In this document: positions 1-7,393 of the stretch, in pieces
Position numbering within the stretch: the stretch's first letter is position 1
Layout of the letters: the number at the start of each line of letters is the position of its first letter
Assembly (NCBI GenBank): GCA_937132145.1
Contig: CAKZNY010000249.1
Location: forward strand, 1-10,999
Length of the DNA stretch: 10,999 bases
DNA from: an uncultured Paracoccaceae bacterium
Lineage (GTDB): Bacteria; Pseudomonadota; Alphaproteobacteria; Rhodobacterales; Rhodobacteraceae
Reading direction: 5' to 3'
Notes under the pieces: model-generated
Seen by the model: only the letters and a program-made list of their open reading frames with translations
What the model was told of the DNA's origin: nothing
Databases searched by the model: none
Made by a program: the position numbers and the translations under genes

Positions 1-47
1 ACCCACCGAAGGACAAAACTGGACGTTAACAGAAATATAACCATCCC
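1..47. other. Left-edge intergenic fragment, no gene assigned
   Basis: These bases lie outside the first inverted repeat and reach the window edge. I see no convincing start codon with ribosome binding site and no recognisable protein end on either strand. A neighbouring gene may begin or end just outside the window. Confidence 0.4.
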
Positions 48-120
48 GTAGGGTGTGTGGTCCCCACGCACCGCCCCAACGCCAGCCACAAAAAAGGTGC
101 GTGGAAACCACACACCCTAC
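48..120. repeat. REPIN-like element, copy 1 (two inverted REP units)
   Basis: Two 25-base arms, 48-72 and 96-120, are inverted copies of each other (23 of 25 identical) around a 23-base spacer. Each arm has a GTAG head, then GGTGYGTGG, a 3-base loop and CCACGCACC, so each can form its own 9-bp hairpin, with one G-T wobble in this copy. The same arms recur at 1191-1259 and 10898-10970 with unrelated spacers. A GTAG head followed by a small palindrome, paired in inverted orientation, is the published hallmark of REP sequences and REPINs mobilised by RAYT transposases. That mobilisation is inferred here, since no RAYT gene is in the window. The element begins 20 bases after the stop of the universal stress gene. 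Confidence 0.85.
90..116 (-). terminator. Intrinsic terminator for the universal stress gene, built from a REP hairpin
   Basis: Read on the minus strand, the right REP arm gives GGTGTGTGG (116-108), loop TTT, CCACGCACC (104-96), and then six T residues (95-90). This is a 9-bp GC-rich stem, with one G-T wobble, followed directly by a U tract: the classical Rho-independent layout. It is correctly placed 24 bases past the universal stress stop codon. The T tract comes from the REPIN spacer and is absent from the other two copies. Confidence 0.65.
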
Positions 121-140
121 ATCGTGCCGTTAGCACTTTC

Positions 141-599
141 TTAAGAAACCGCGATTATCCGTTCTTTGGTCAAGCCGCCCGGTACAACCGTTATGGGCAC
201 TGACATGTTCTCCGTTTGACGTGCAACGAGTTGTGTGACCAACGGGCCGGGGCCTTCGCCCGTAGCACCTGCACCCAGAACCAGAACGCCGACTTCGGGG
301 TCGGCCTCGATCGCGGCCAGAACCTCGGTCGCTTTTTCGCCTTCGCGGATCACCAGTTCCGGCTCTATTCCTTCTTTGTCGATCATCCACTTGGAGAACA
401 CTTTGAAATGCTCTTCAATCCGTTCCCGCGCTTCGGCGCGCATGGCTTCACCAACGCCGATCCAGTGCTGGAATTCTTCGGGTGCAACGATGCCCAGAAT
501 GGCGACTCCGCCGCCGGTTTTCTTTGCCCGAATAGCGGCAAAACGCAGTGCGTTCAGGAATTCGGGGCTGTCATCCATGACTACAAGAAATTTACGCAA
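141..599 (-). CDS. Universal stress protein, UspA family, single domain
   Basis: This is a 152-residue cytosolic protein of the usual single Usp-domain length. The N-terminal strand MRKFLVVMDDS matches the family's first beta strand and its conserved Asp (D9/D10). The C-terminal VLVLGAGATGEGPGPL (105-120) corresponds to the nucleotide loop, and VPITVVPGG (134-142) to the last strand. The family ATP motif is G-2X-G-9X-G-(S/T). G111 and G114 fit its start, but residues 124-125 are L-V instead of G-S/T, so ATP binding is uncertain. The start is TTG: GGAG lies 8 bases upstream, and a start at the internal ATG (residue 8) would remove the first strand. It lies 69 bases after the rhodanese gene on the same strand, so cotranscription is possible. 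Usp proteins commonly respond to growth arrest and stress; the exact role here is unknown. Confidence 0.88.
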   Translation of the reverse strand: MRKFLVVMDDSPEFLNALRFAAIRAKKTGGGVAILGIVAPEEFQHWIGVGEAMRAEARERIEEHFKVFSKWMIDKEGIEPELVIREGEKATEVLAAIEADPEVGVLVLGAGATGEGPGPLVTQLVARQTENMSVPITVVPGGLTKERIIAVS

Positions 600-668
600 A
601 GCTATTTCTCCGTATTTGTGTGATTGCGACCATCATCGCCGATATTAGCCTTACACGCAACTGCACAC

Positions 669-1127
669 TTACGGCTGCGTCACCTTGATCGCCGGATTAA
701 TAGCGCCAGTCACTGGCCGTATCGGCAAGCCACGCTTGGCCCAACCCTTTTCGGTCCGCGAGCCGGACATACCGCCAATCACGTCAATCAGACCCGAGTA
801 ACCCAGCTTCGCCAACTCGCCCGTCAGGTAATTCGAGCGGCTTCCCGTACGGCACGTAAACGCCAACGGAATATCCGGGTTTTCCAAACGGATCGCGATC
901 AGCTTGGCCAGAAAATCGCGACTGGTCATATCCAGCAACAACGCCACATCCGGCACGCCGGTATCGGCCCACTCATCGGGACGGCGGATGTCGATCAGCA
1001 CCAATTCACCAGCCAACGCCTTTTCACGCGCCACGTCCGGTGTCATTTTCACGATTTCCGCGCTAACGGCCGTTCCGGCGAAAATCATCACGGCCAGAAC
1101 CTGAAATAGTTTGAATATTTTTTGCAT
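669..1127 (-). CDS. Exported single-domain rhodanese-like protein
   Basis: This is a 152-residue protein with a signal peptide: K3 and K6, a hydrophobic core at 8-21, and a likely cleavage after AVSA (residue 23), so it should act in the periplasm. The rhodanese domain spans about 25-135: LVLIDIRRPDEW (42-53) is the conserved beta-strand/Asp region, and CRTGSRS (92-98) is the active-site loop with nucleophile C92, which would carry the persulfide. It therefore probably transfers sulfane sulfur, but the physiological donor and acceptor cannot be read from the sequence. The ATG is supported by a GGGAG-type ribosome site 7 bases upstream. It lies downstream of trpS, separated by a REPIN-like repeat, and upstream of the universal stress gene. 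No heavy-metal or sulfur-oxidation genes are adjacent. Confidence 0.87.
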   Translation of the reverse strand: MQKIFKLFQVLAVMIFAGTAVSAEIVKMTPDVAREKALAGELVLIDIRRPDEWADTGVPDVALLLDMTSRDFLAKLIAIRLENPDIPLAFTCRTGSRSNYLTGELAKLGYSGLIDVIGGMSGSRTEKGWAKRGLPIRPVTGAINPAIKVTQP

Positions 1128-1157
1128 TGCATCTCTCCCGAGTTATATTCGTCTTTT

Positions 1158-1181
1158 TGCATGTAATGCAGGTGGATGCAA
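1158..1181. promoter_or_regulatory. Cluster of TGCAT/ATGCA words upstream of the rhodanese gene
   Basis: TGCAT (1158-1162), GTA, ATGCA (1166-1170) is a perfect inverted repeat, and a further ATGCAA follows at 1176-1181. Two more TGCAT words lie at 1123-1132 over the rhodanese start codon. The placement, 30-55 bases upstream of the start, would suit an operator. No regulator is identified and chance is possible. Confidence 0.25.
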
Positions 1182-1190
1182 GTTCCGCAT

Positions 1191-1259
1191 GTAGGGTGCG
1201 TGGTCTCCACGCACCAATTGCTACCGTTGAGGGCGGTGCGTGGGGACCACGCACCCTAC
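1191..1259. repeat. REPIN-like element, copy 2 (two inverted REP units)
   Basis: The arms 1191-1215 and 1235-1259 are inverted copies (24 of 25 identical) around a 19-base spacer. Each arm has the GTAG head and a fully Watson-Crick 9-bp hairpin, GGTGCGTGG against CCACGCACC. This is the least degenerate copy in the window and the one with the shortest spacer. It lies 3 bases past the trpS stop codon and about 60 bases before the rhodanese start codon. No T run follows either hairpin on the minus strand, so it is not an obvious intrinsic terminator. It could still stabilise the 3' end of the trpS transcript. Confidence 0.87.
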
Positions 1260-1262
1260 GAG

Positions 1263-2285
1263 TCAGCGACGAACGAAGCCTACGATATCGTAGGTTTTGG
1301 CCAAAATCGGTTCCGCAATCGCGGCGGCTTTATCGGCGCCTTTTGCCAAAATCCGGTCGATTTCCGCAGGGTCATCCATCAATTCGGACATGCGAGAGGA
1401 AATCGGCGACAGCTTGGAAACCGCTAAATCCGCCAACGCGGGCTTGAAACGGCCCCACTGCGCACCTGCGTATTCGGAGATTACGGCCTCGGATGTAGTG
1501 TCAGACAACGCCGCATATATATCCACCAAGTTCCGCGCCTCTGGCCGACCTTTCAGGTCATCCAGATTATCCGGCAGCGGTTCAGGGTCCGTTTTCGCCT
1601 TTTTCAGCTTCTTGGCGATCAACTCGGCGGAGTCCGTCATATTAATGCGCTCCATATCCGAGGCGCCCGATTTCGACATCTTCTTTGTCCCGTCACGCAG
1701 GTTCATCACGCGCTTCGCAGGCCCTTCGATAATCGGTTCTGGCTGCGGGAAAAAGTCCGGCACTTTGAAGTCGTTGTTGAACTTGGCGGCAATATCGCGG
1801 GTCAGCTCTACGTGCTGCTTCTGGTCCTCGCCCACAGGCACATGCGTCGCGTGGTAGGCCAAAATATCCGCCGCCATCAGCGATGGATACGCATATAAAC
1901 CCAGCGACACAGCCTCGGCATTCTTGCCCGCCTTGTCCTTGAACTGGGTCATGCGGTTCATCCAGCCAACACGGGCCACACAGTTGAAAATCCAGCCCAG
2001 CTCGGCATGGACGGAAACCTGGCTTTGATTGAACAAGATCGACTGATCCGGATCCAGACCAGACGCGATATACGCCGCCGTCAGTTCCCGCGTCGCGTGC
2101 TTCAGCTCCGTCGGGTCTTGCCAGACGGTGATCGCGTGCATGTCGACAACGCAGTAGATGGTTTCAAACCCCTGCCCCTGCATATCTACAAACCGTTTGA
2201 TGGCACCGAGGTAATTTCCAAGGGTCAGTCCGCCCGAAGGCTTGATCCCGGAAAAGACGCGACGCGTGTGGACCGCTTCCGTCAT
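1263..2285 (-). CDS. trpS: Tryptophan--tRNA ligase (TrpS)
   Basis: This is a 340-residue class I aminoacyl-tRNA synthetase that charges tRNA-Trp in the cytosol, and the length is usual for bacterial TrpS. Visible signatures are [20 protein letters not shown] (11-30), holding the HIGH-equivalent TLGN at 21-24; the [16 protein letters not shown] region (151-166) typical of TrpS; and the KMSKS loop at 202-206 ([11 protein letters not shown]). The C-terminus TYDIVGFV matches the family end. The reading frame is open much further upstream, but the ATG at 2285 is chosen because the TrpS homology begins just after it, an AAAGGA ribosome site precedes it by 9 bases, and a good promoter lies at 2323-2351. 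The upstream extension overlaps the divergent rhomboid gene and looks artefactual. A REPIN-like repeat starts 3 bases after the stop. Confidence 0.97.
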   Translation of the reverse strand: MTEAVHTRRVFSGIKPSGGLTLGNYLGAIKRFVDMQGQGFETIYCVVDMHAITVWQDPTELKHATRELTAAYIASGLDPDQSILFNQSQVSVHAELGWIFNCVARVGWMNRMTQFKDKAGKNAEAVSLGLYAYPSLMAADILAYHATHVPVGEDQKQHVELTRDIAAKFNNDFKVPDFFPQPEPIIEGPAKRVMNLRDGTKKMSKSGASDMERINMTDSAELIAKKLKKAKTDPEPLPDNLDDLKGRPEARNLVDIYAALSDTTSEAVISEYAGAQWGRFKPALADLAVSKLSPISSRMSELMDDPAEIDRILAKGADKAAAIAEPILAKTYDIVGFVRR

Positions 2286-2322
2286 GGCAATTATTCCTTT
2301 ACATGGGTTAAACAAGTGGCGC

Positions 2323-2351
2323 TTTATCGCGCCCACACCAACGCACGTCAA
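2323..2351 (-). promoter_or_regulatory. Probable sigma70-type promoter of trpS
   Basis: On the minus strand, TTGACG (2351-2346) and GATAAA (2328-2323) are separated by exactly 17 bases. They match the -35 consensus at 5 of 6 and the -10 consensus at 4 of 6 positions. Transcription would start near 2316, giving a leader of about 31 bases before the trpS ATG, with room for the ribosome site. The -35 box ends two bases from the GGAG ribosome site of the divergent rhomboid gene. Confidence 0.6.
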
Positions 2352-2363
2352 CCGGAGTATATA

Positions 2364-3065
2364 ATGTTCGACCCCAACGCCGACAAATCCCCGTTTCACG
2401 AAATACCCCCGGTGATCGTCGCACTCGCCGTGATTGTCAGCGGAATCGAGATCATGATGCAGCTTTCCAGCCGTGGGTTTATCGGCGGCGAGGCCGGCAT
2501 AAGCTGGCGCGTCGATGCCATCCGTGCGTTCGGGTTCTATGACCCTATATTCGAGTATATGCGCGAAACACAGACCTACAACTGGGAAACGCTCGGGCGG
2601 ATGATCACCTACCCGTTCATCCACTTCGCCTTCACGCACGCGGCATTCGCGGTGGTGATGATCCTCGCCATCGGCAAAGCTGTGGCCGAGGTGTTCCACA
2701 CCGTCTCCGTTATCATTCTGTTGGTGGCATGCTCGGTTGTCGGGGCTGCGGTCTATGGATTGGTCGACGATTCTCAATACCCGTTGATCGGGACCTACCC
2801 CGCCGTTTACGGATTGCTTGGCGCGTTCACGTGGTTGCTATGGCTGAAAGCTGGCGCAACTGGCGAAAACCGCCTTAAAGCCTTTCAATTGATCGGCGTC
2901 CTTGTGGCCCTGCAACTGTTCTACCGCCTGACCTTTGGTGGAGGCAACGACTGGGCCGCCGACCTCGCAGGATTCGTCACAGGGTTTTTGTTGTCCTTCG
3001 TACTGGCACCAGATGGCCGCGCCCGTATGATCCGCTGGGTCGAGCTGTTACGGCGGCGGTATTAA
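2364..3065 (+). CDS. Rhomboid-fold membrane protein, probably proteolytically inactive
   Basis: This is a 233-residue polytopic inner-membrane protein with hydrophobic segments near 15-33, 80-105, 112-133, 139-162, 174-190 and 195-214. The order matches the six-helix rhomboid core. H87 and H92 in [10 protein letters not shown] align with the conserved TM2 histidines (five apart, as in GlpG H145 and H150). [11 protein letters not shown] (143-153) aligns with the GxSGxxYxxxG motif, but the serine is Y145 and the following glycine is P146. The TM2 asparagine position is A96. The TM6 catalytic histidine falls at G203 in DLAGFVTG. With Ser, His and Asn all replaced, a pseudoprotease is inferred, perhaps a substrate-binding or chaperone-like role as proposed for iRhoms and derlins. 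The ATG follows GGAG by 6 bases; a longer open frame upstream has no rhomboid similarity. The gene is divergent from trpS and overlaps murJ tail to tail. Confidence 0.85.
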   Translation: MFDPNADKSPFHEIPPVIVALAVIVSGIEIMMQLSSRGFIGGEAGISWRVDAIRAFGFYDPIFEYMRETQTYNWETLGRMITYPFIHFAFTHAAFAVVMILAIGKAVAEVFHTVSVIILLVACSVVGAAVYGLVDDSQYPLIGTYPAVYGLLGAFTWLLWLKAGATGENRLKAFQLIGVLVALQLFYRLTFGGGNDWAADLAGFVTGFLLSFVLAPDGRARMIRWVELLRRRY

Positions 3066-4606
3066 CCCCGTCGCAACCCCTGTTTAATGTCGCGCAAGCT
3101 CATCGCGCCAAGGCCAATGATTAACGCCCCGTAAACAACTGCCGCTGCGGTGACTAGCAAAGCTAACGCGCCGTAGCGGATGGTCGGGGTCGTCAGCAGG
3201 TCGCCAAGTCCAATCGACAGCCCCCAAACAACAACGCCCATCAACAGGCTGGCGATGATAATCTTTGGCAAAACACGCCGCAGACGCGCATCCATTTGCC
3301 CCACGATTCCCAAATGCCGCGTTCCGCGCCATAGCAAAATCAACATCACCCAACCGGCAATCGAAGTACCAATCGCTGCGGCCAGATACCCGAACCAATA
3401 CGACAGCCCGACAGCCAGCACCACATTCACAGCCATGGAAACGAGCGCAAAGCGGAATGGTGTGCGCGTATCCTCGCGGGCGAAATAGATCGGCGATAAA
3501 ACCTTGTGCAACACGAACGAGGGCAACCCGAACCCGTAAATCGACACAACCAACGCCGTCGCCTGCGCATCGGCCAAATCAAAAGCCCCACGCTGGAAAA
3601 GAACCGAAACAATCGGGAACGGGATGATAACCAACGCCACCGCAGCTGGCAAAGTCAGCAGCAAGGTGAACTCCGCTGCACGGTTAACGCTGTTCTGAGA
3701 GCCGATCTCGTCCCCCGCCCGAAGGCGACGCGAAAGATCCGGCAACAGCACCACGCCAATCGCGATACCAACAACCCCAAGCGGCAATTGATACAACCGG
3801 TCCGCATAATTCAGCCACGCAATCGCCCCATCGAAATAGGACGCGACCTGCCGCCCGACCAAAAGGTTCACCTGCACCACACCACCCGCAAGGGCCGCCG
3901 GAAAAGCAATAACCGCTAGACGTTTTAACTCAGGGGTCATGCGCGGCAGCCGAACCCGCAGGCGATAGCCTGCCTTGTTTGCGGCCCACCACAACATCAC
4001 CATTTGCCCAACGCCCGCCACAGGCACGCCCCAGACCAGCGCCCAGCCGATGTCTTTACCCATGGAATGCGCCGCCCACATCGACCCGATCAGGATAACA
4101 TTCAACAAAACCGGTGCAGCCGCAGCCGCCGCAAAACGACCGATAGAATTCAGCACCCCGCTAAGAAGTGCCGCGATTGAAATGAACAGGATATACGGAA
4201 AAGCCACCCGCCCGAAGTCAACGGACATATCAAACCGCGCATCAGCCGCAAACCCGCTGGCCATCGCCATCACAAACCACGGCATCGCCACTTGCGCCAG
4301 CAATGTGAATACTATCAGAATCATCGCCAAACCAGACATCGCATCCTCGGCGAACCGCTTGGCATCCTCGCTCCCCTCGACCTTTTTCGAGAACAACGGG
4401 ATGAAGGCGGTATTAAATGCCCCCTCGCCAAAGAAACGCCGGAACATGTTGGGCAGCGAAAACGCAATCAGGAACGCCTCGGCCACAGGGCCGGAACCAA
4501 GGAATGCCGCGATCATGATGTCGCGGATGAAACCCAGAACGCGGCTGATCAATGTCCAGCCACCGACGGTAAAAAGCCCCGACATAAGACGGATTGGGCG
4601 GCTCAT
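3062..4606 (-). CDS. murJ: Lipid II flippase MurJ (MviN)
   Basis: This is a 514-residue inner-membrane protein of the MOP superfamily with roughly 14 hydrophobic segments, the normal length and topology for MurJ. It moves lipid II from the cytosolic to the periplasmic face for peptidoglycan synthesis. Landmarks are SRVLGFIRD (21-29), giving R22 and R28 (E. coli R18 and R24); LPNMFRRFFGEGAF (51-64), giving R56 (E. coli R52); and YADRLYQLPLGV (267-278), with R270 at the same number as the essential E. coli arginine. E. coli D39 corresponds to E43 (VAEAF), a conservative change. The ATG overlaps the glnD stop by four bases (ATGA), so translation is probably coupled to glnD. The stop codon shares TTAA with the convergent rhomboid gene, leaving no room for a terminator between them. 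Confidence 0.96.
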   Translation of the reverse strand: MSRPIRLMSGLFTVGGWTLISRVLGFIRDIMIAAFLGSGPVAEAFLIAFSLPNMFRRFFGEGAFNTAFIPLFSKKVEGSEDAKRFAEDAMSGLAMILIVFTLLAQVAMPWFVMAMASGFAADARFDMSVDFGRVAFPYILFISIAALLSGVLNSIGRFAAAAAAPVLLNVILIGSMWAAHSMGKDIGWALVWGVPVAGVGQMVMLWWAANKAGYRLRVRLPRMTPELKRLAVIAFPAALAGGVVQVNLLVGRQVASYFDGAIAWLNYADRLYQLPLGVVGIAIGVVLLPDLSRRLRAGDEIGSQNSVNRAAEFTLLLTLPAAVALVIIPFPIVSVLFQRGAFDLADAQATALVVSIYGFGLPSFVLHKVLSPIYFAREDTRTPFRFALVSMAVNVVLAVGLSYWFGYLAAAIGTSIAGWVMLILLWRGTRHLGIVGQMDARLRRVLPKIIIASLLMGVVVWGLSIGLGDLLTTPTIRYGALALLVTAAAVVYGALIIGLGAMSLRDIKQGLRRG

Positions 4607-7389
4607 TCAGTTGCCCCTTTGTGTCCCTGCTCGATCGCGGCAATCAGGCGTTTTTCAATCTTGCGCTGCTTGTCGGTCGAGTGGATTTTAAGTCCGAACA
4701 AATCCTTAACATAAAACGCATCCACCGCCTGCTCGCCATACGTCGCGATTATCGCCGAGGAAATCGAGACGCCGCAATCCGTCAATGTGCGCGCCAAATC
4801 GAACAGCAAACCGGGGCGATCACGGGTGTCCACCTCGATAATCGTAAAGATTTCCGAGCCGTCATTGTCGAAAATCACCGAGGTCGGCACAATGAAATCC
4901 CGCTCCCGCTTCTTGATCTTGTCTTTCGATTTCAGCGCATCGCGGGCAATCACCTCGCCCTGCAAAATCCGCAGGATCATTTTACGCAGTCGGGAAAGGC
5001 GCGATTCATCATAAGGCTTGCCCTCGCCATCCTGAATCCAGAACACCGCCGTCGCCAGCCCGTCAGAACTTGTATAAGTCCGCGCATCCACCACATTCGC
5101 CCCCGCCAGCGCCAAAGCGCCCGCGAAACGCGCGAAAATACCGGGGTGATCTGGCATCACGAAACACGCCCGCGTCGCATCGCGCGACGGATCCGGCACA
5201 ATATCGCTAACGGGCTCCCCCTCCTTGACCCCACGCGCCAATTCAGCAAAAATCTTCTGGGTCTCGGTATCGAGGCCCAGCCAATATGGTCGGTAGTGCC
5301 GCGCGCACTCCGCCGCAATCTCCGCCTCTGACCAGCCCTCAAGCGCAGCACTCAGCGCTTCTTTCGCTTCGGCCTCGCGTTTCGGGCCGCTGTGGATTTG
5401 TTGACCGTTCATTAACATATCGCGGGTCTGGCTGTACAAATCCCGCAGCAGCATGGCTTTCCAGTTGTTCCAAACCCCCGGCCCAACGCCGCGAATGTCA
5501 CAAACCGTTAACGCCAGCAGCAGCTTTAGACGCGTATTGCTTTGCACGACATTGGCGAAATCCCGCACCGTGCGCGGGTCCGACAGATCGCGTTTCTGGG
5601 CCACGTCGGACATTAACAGATGGTTAAGCACCAGCCATTCCACCGTCTCGCATTCCGCAGGGTCCAGCCCAAGGCGCGGCGCAATCACCCGCGCCATTTT
5701 AGCCCCGACAATCGCATGATCCTCCGGCAGCCCCTTACCGATGTCATGCAACAGCAAAGCTATATAGAGAACCTTGCGGTTCACACCTTTTTTCAGGATA
5801 GACGAGGCCACCGGCAAATCCTCGACCAGTTGCCCGTTCTCGATCCGCGCAAGATTAGAGATACACCGGATCGTATGTTCGTCCACCGTATAGTGGTGGT
5901 ACATGTTGAACTGCATCATCGCCACAATGCGCTCGAATTCCGGGATAAACGCGCCCAGAACCCCCAGTTCATTCATCCGCAATAAACCGCGTTCAGGGTT
6001 GCCGTGGCGCAACAAAATGCTCATGAATATCTGCTGCGCGTCAGGGTTTTGCCGCATATCCTCGTCGATCAGATGCAGGTTGCGCGCAATCAGGCGCATG
6101 GCGTCAGGGTGGATCAGAATTTCGGAGCGCAACGCCTCGTCAAACAGGCGCAGGATGTTCACCGGATCGCTTAAAAACGCCTCGGGGTCGGAAATATCCA
6201 GCCGCCCGTGCCTGATGCTATACCCCTTCGCGGCCTTGTCCTGCCCGAAACTGAACACGTTCAAAATCTTGCGCCCGATGCTGGGGCGGCGTTTTACATG
6301 TTGCGCTTCAAGGGCGGTCAGGAAGATGCGGGTCAGGTTGCCCACATGGGTCGCATGGCGGAAATATACCTGCATGAAATGCTCGACGGCGCGACGGCCC
6401 TCGGTGTCCTTGAAGCCCAGCGTTTCGGCGATTTCGACCTGCATATCAAACGTCAAATGTTCCACCGCGCGGTTCGCGATCAGGTGCAGGTGGCAACGAA
6501 TGGTCCACAAAAACGCCTCCGCCTCGATGAAGGTTTTGTATTCTTCGGGCGTGAATACCCCGTGCACGATCAGCTCGTCCGTTTCTTTGGCGTGGTACAG
6601 ATACTTGGCGATCCAGAACAGGGTCTGCAAATCCCGCAGCCCGCCTTTGCCTTCCTTGATGTTCGGCTCGACCATATAGCGCGAAGAGCCGTGGCGTTTA
6701 TGTCTGGCCGCGCGTTCTTCAAGCTTGGCCTCGACGAATTCGGGGCCGGTGTCTTTGAAAAGCTCCTGCCAGAGGCGGACCTCGAGCTCGACCGCAAGGG
6801 ACTCGTCGCCGCTAACATAGCGGTTCTCCAGCAAGGCCGTGCGGATGGTAATATCCTCGCGCCCCAAGCGCAGACAATCGTCAACCGTTCGCACCGCATG
6901 GCCAACTTTCATGCGCAAATCCCAAAGGGTATAGAGGATGCTTTCGATCACACTCTCGCCCCACGCGGTTTGCTTGTAAGGGGTCAGGAACAGCAGATCG
7001 ACATCGGAAAACGGTGCCATCTCGGCGCGGCCATAGCCACCCACCGCCATAACCGTCAGACTTTCCCCCGAGGTCATGTTGAACTGCGGATGCAGCCAGC
7101 GAACGGCGACCTCGACCGCGAATTTGACGATCTCGTCGGTCAGATAGGTGTAGGCTTTGGTGGCCTTGGGCGCTTCGTGCGGGTCGGCTTTCAAGGCCGC
7201 CGCGATCTTGTCTCGCCCATTCGTATTCGCCTGCTTCAGAATGACAACGGCGCGCGCCCGAATATCGGTGGCGTCAGATGCATCCTGCATAGCCGCCTCG
7301 AGTTGCGCCCGAATTTCGTCCGGGTCCAGTATATCAATGGGGGAGCCGATCAGCCCCCCCACTTTGATTTTCGCAATGTCGAAAGCCAT
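4603..7389 (-). CDS. glnD: Bifunctional [protein-PII] uridylyltransferase / uridylyl-removing enzyme GlnD
   Basis: This 928-residue cytosolic nitrogen sensor adds UMP to PII proteins when glutamine is low and removes it when glutamine is high. Domains in order: nucleotidyltransferase with VGGYGRAEMAPFSDVDLLFL (116-135), G117-R121 plus metal ligands D129 and D131; the GlnD helical region with EGKGGLRDLQTLFWI (246-260); an HD phosphohydrolase domain with HHYTVDEHT (498-506) and LLLHDIGKG (545-553, H548-D549); and two C-terminal ACT domains near 740-815 (VMPDHPGIFARFAGAL) and 848-922 (DTRDRPGLLFDLARTL), which sense glutamine. All catalytic motifs are intact and the length is normal. The ATG lies 4 bases after the upstream lipoprotein stop and has only a weak ribosome site, so coupled translation is likely. 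It overlaps murJ by four bases. Confidence 0.97.
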   Translation of the reverse strand: MAFDIAKIKVGGLIGSPIDILDPDEIRAQLEAAMQDASDATDIRARAVVILKQANTNGRDKIAAALKADPHEAPKATKAYTYLTDEIVKFAVEVAVRWLHPQFNMTSGESLTVMAVGGYGRAEMAPFSDVDLLFLTPYKQTAWGESVIESILYTLWDLRMKVGHAVRTVDDCLRLGREDITIRTALLENRYVSGDESLAVELEVRLWQELFKDTGPEFVEAKLEERAARHKRHGSSRYMVEPNIKEGKGGLRDLQTLFWIAKYLYHAKETDELIVHGVFTPEEYKTFIEAEAFLWTIRCHLHLIANRAVEHLTFDMQVEIAETLGFKDTEGRRAVEHFMQVYFRHATHVGNLTRIFLTALEAQHVKRRPSIGRKILNVFSFGQDKAAKGYSIRHGRLDISDPEAFLSDPVNILRLFDEALRSEILIHPDAMRLIARNLHLIDEDMRQNPDAQQIFMSILLRHGNPERGLLRMNELGVLGAFIPEFERIVAMMQFNMYHHYTVDEHTIRCISNLARIENGQLVEDLPVASSILKKGVNRKVLYIALLLHDIGKGLPEDHAIVGAKMARVIAPRLGLDPAECETVEWLVLNHLLMSDVAQKRDLSDPRTVRDFANVVQSNTRLKLLLALTVCDIRGVGPGVWNNWKAMLLRDLYSQTRDMLMNGQQIHSGPKREAEAKEALSAALEGWSEAEIAAECARHYRPYWLGLDTETQKIFAELARGVKEGEPVSDIVPDPSRDATRACFVMPDHPGIFARFAGALALAGANVVDARTYTSSDGLATAVFWIQDGEGKPYDESRLSRLRKMILRILQGEVIARDALKSKDKIKKRERDFIVPTSVIFDNDGSEIFTIIEVDTRDRPGLLFDLARTLTDCGVSISSAIIATYGEQAVDAFYVKDLFGLKIHSTDKQRKIEKRLIAAIEQGHKGATE

Positions 7390-7393
7390 CTAT

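Noticed and set aside
48..120. CRISPR repeats or IS terminal inverted repeats as an explanation for the inverted arms
   Set aside because: There is no regular repeat-spacer array, the arms are inverted and not direct, and the interior is only 19-23 bases with no transposase. The GTAG-headed hairpin pairs fit REPINs better.
1110..1120. TATAAC/AATATA words near 1111-1150 as a rhodanese promoter
   Set aside because: The TATAAC on the minus strand lies so close to the start that transcription would begin at the ribosome site, and no -35 box stands 16-18 bases upstream.
2007..2363. Upstream extension of the rhomboid reading frame from 2007
   Set aside because: This part is antisense to the trpS 5' region and is rich in Arg and Asp without membrane character. 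The ATG at 2364 has a clear GGAG site and begins a normal rhomboid N-terminus.
2360..2365. TATAAT at the rhomboid start codon
   Set aside because: It overlaps the ATG and lacks a -35 partner. A start there would produce a transcript beginning inside the coding region.
2286..2777. N-terminal extension of the trpS reading frame to 2777
   Set aside because: It lies antisense to the rhomboid gene, shows no synthetase similarity, and would include the promoter and ribosome site of trpS as coding sequence. The ATG at 2285 fits the family start.
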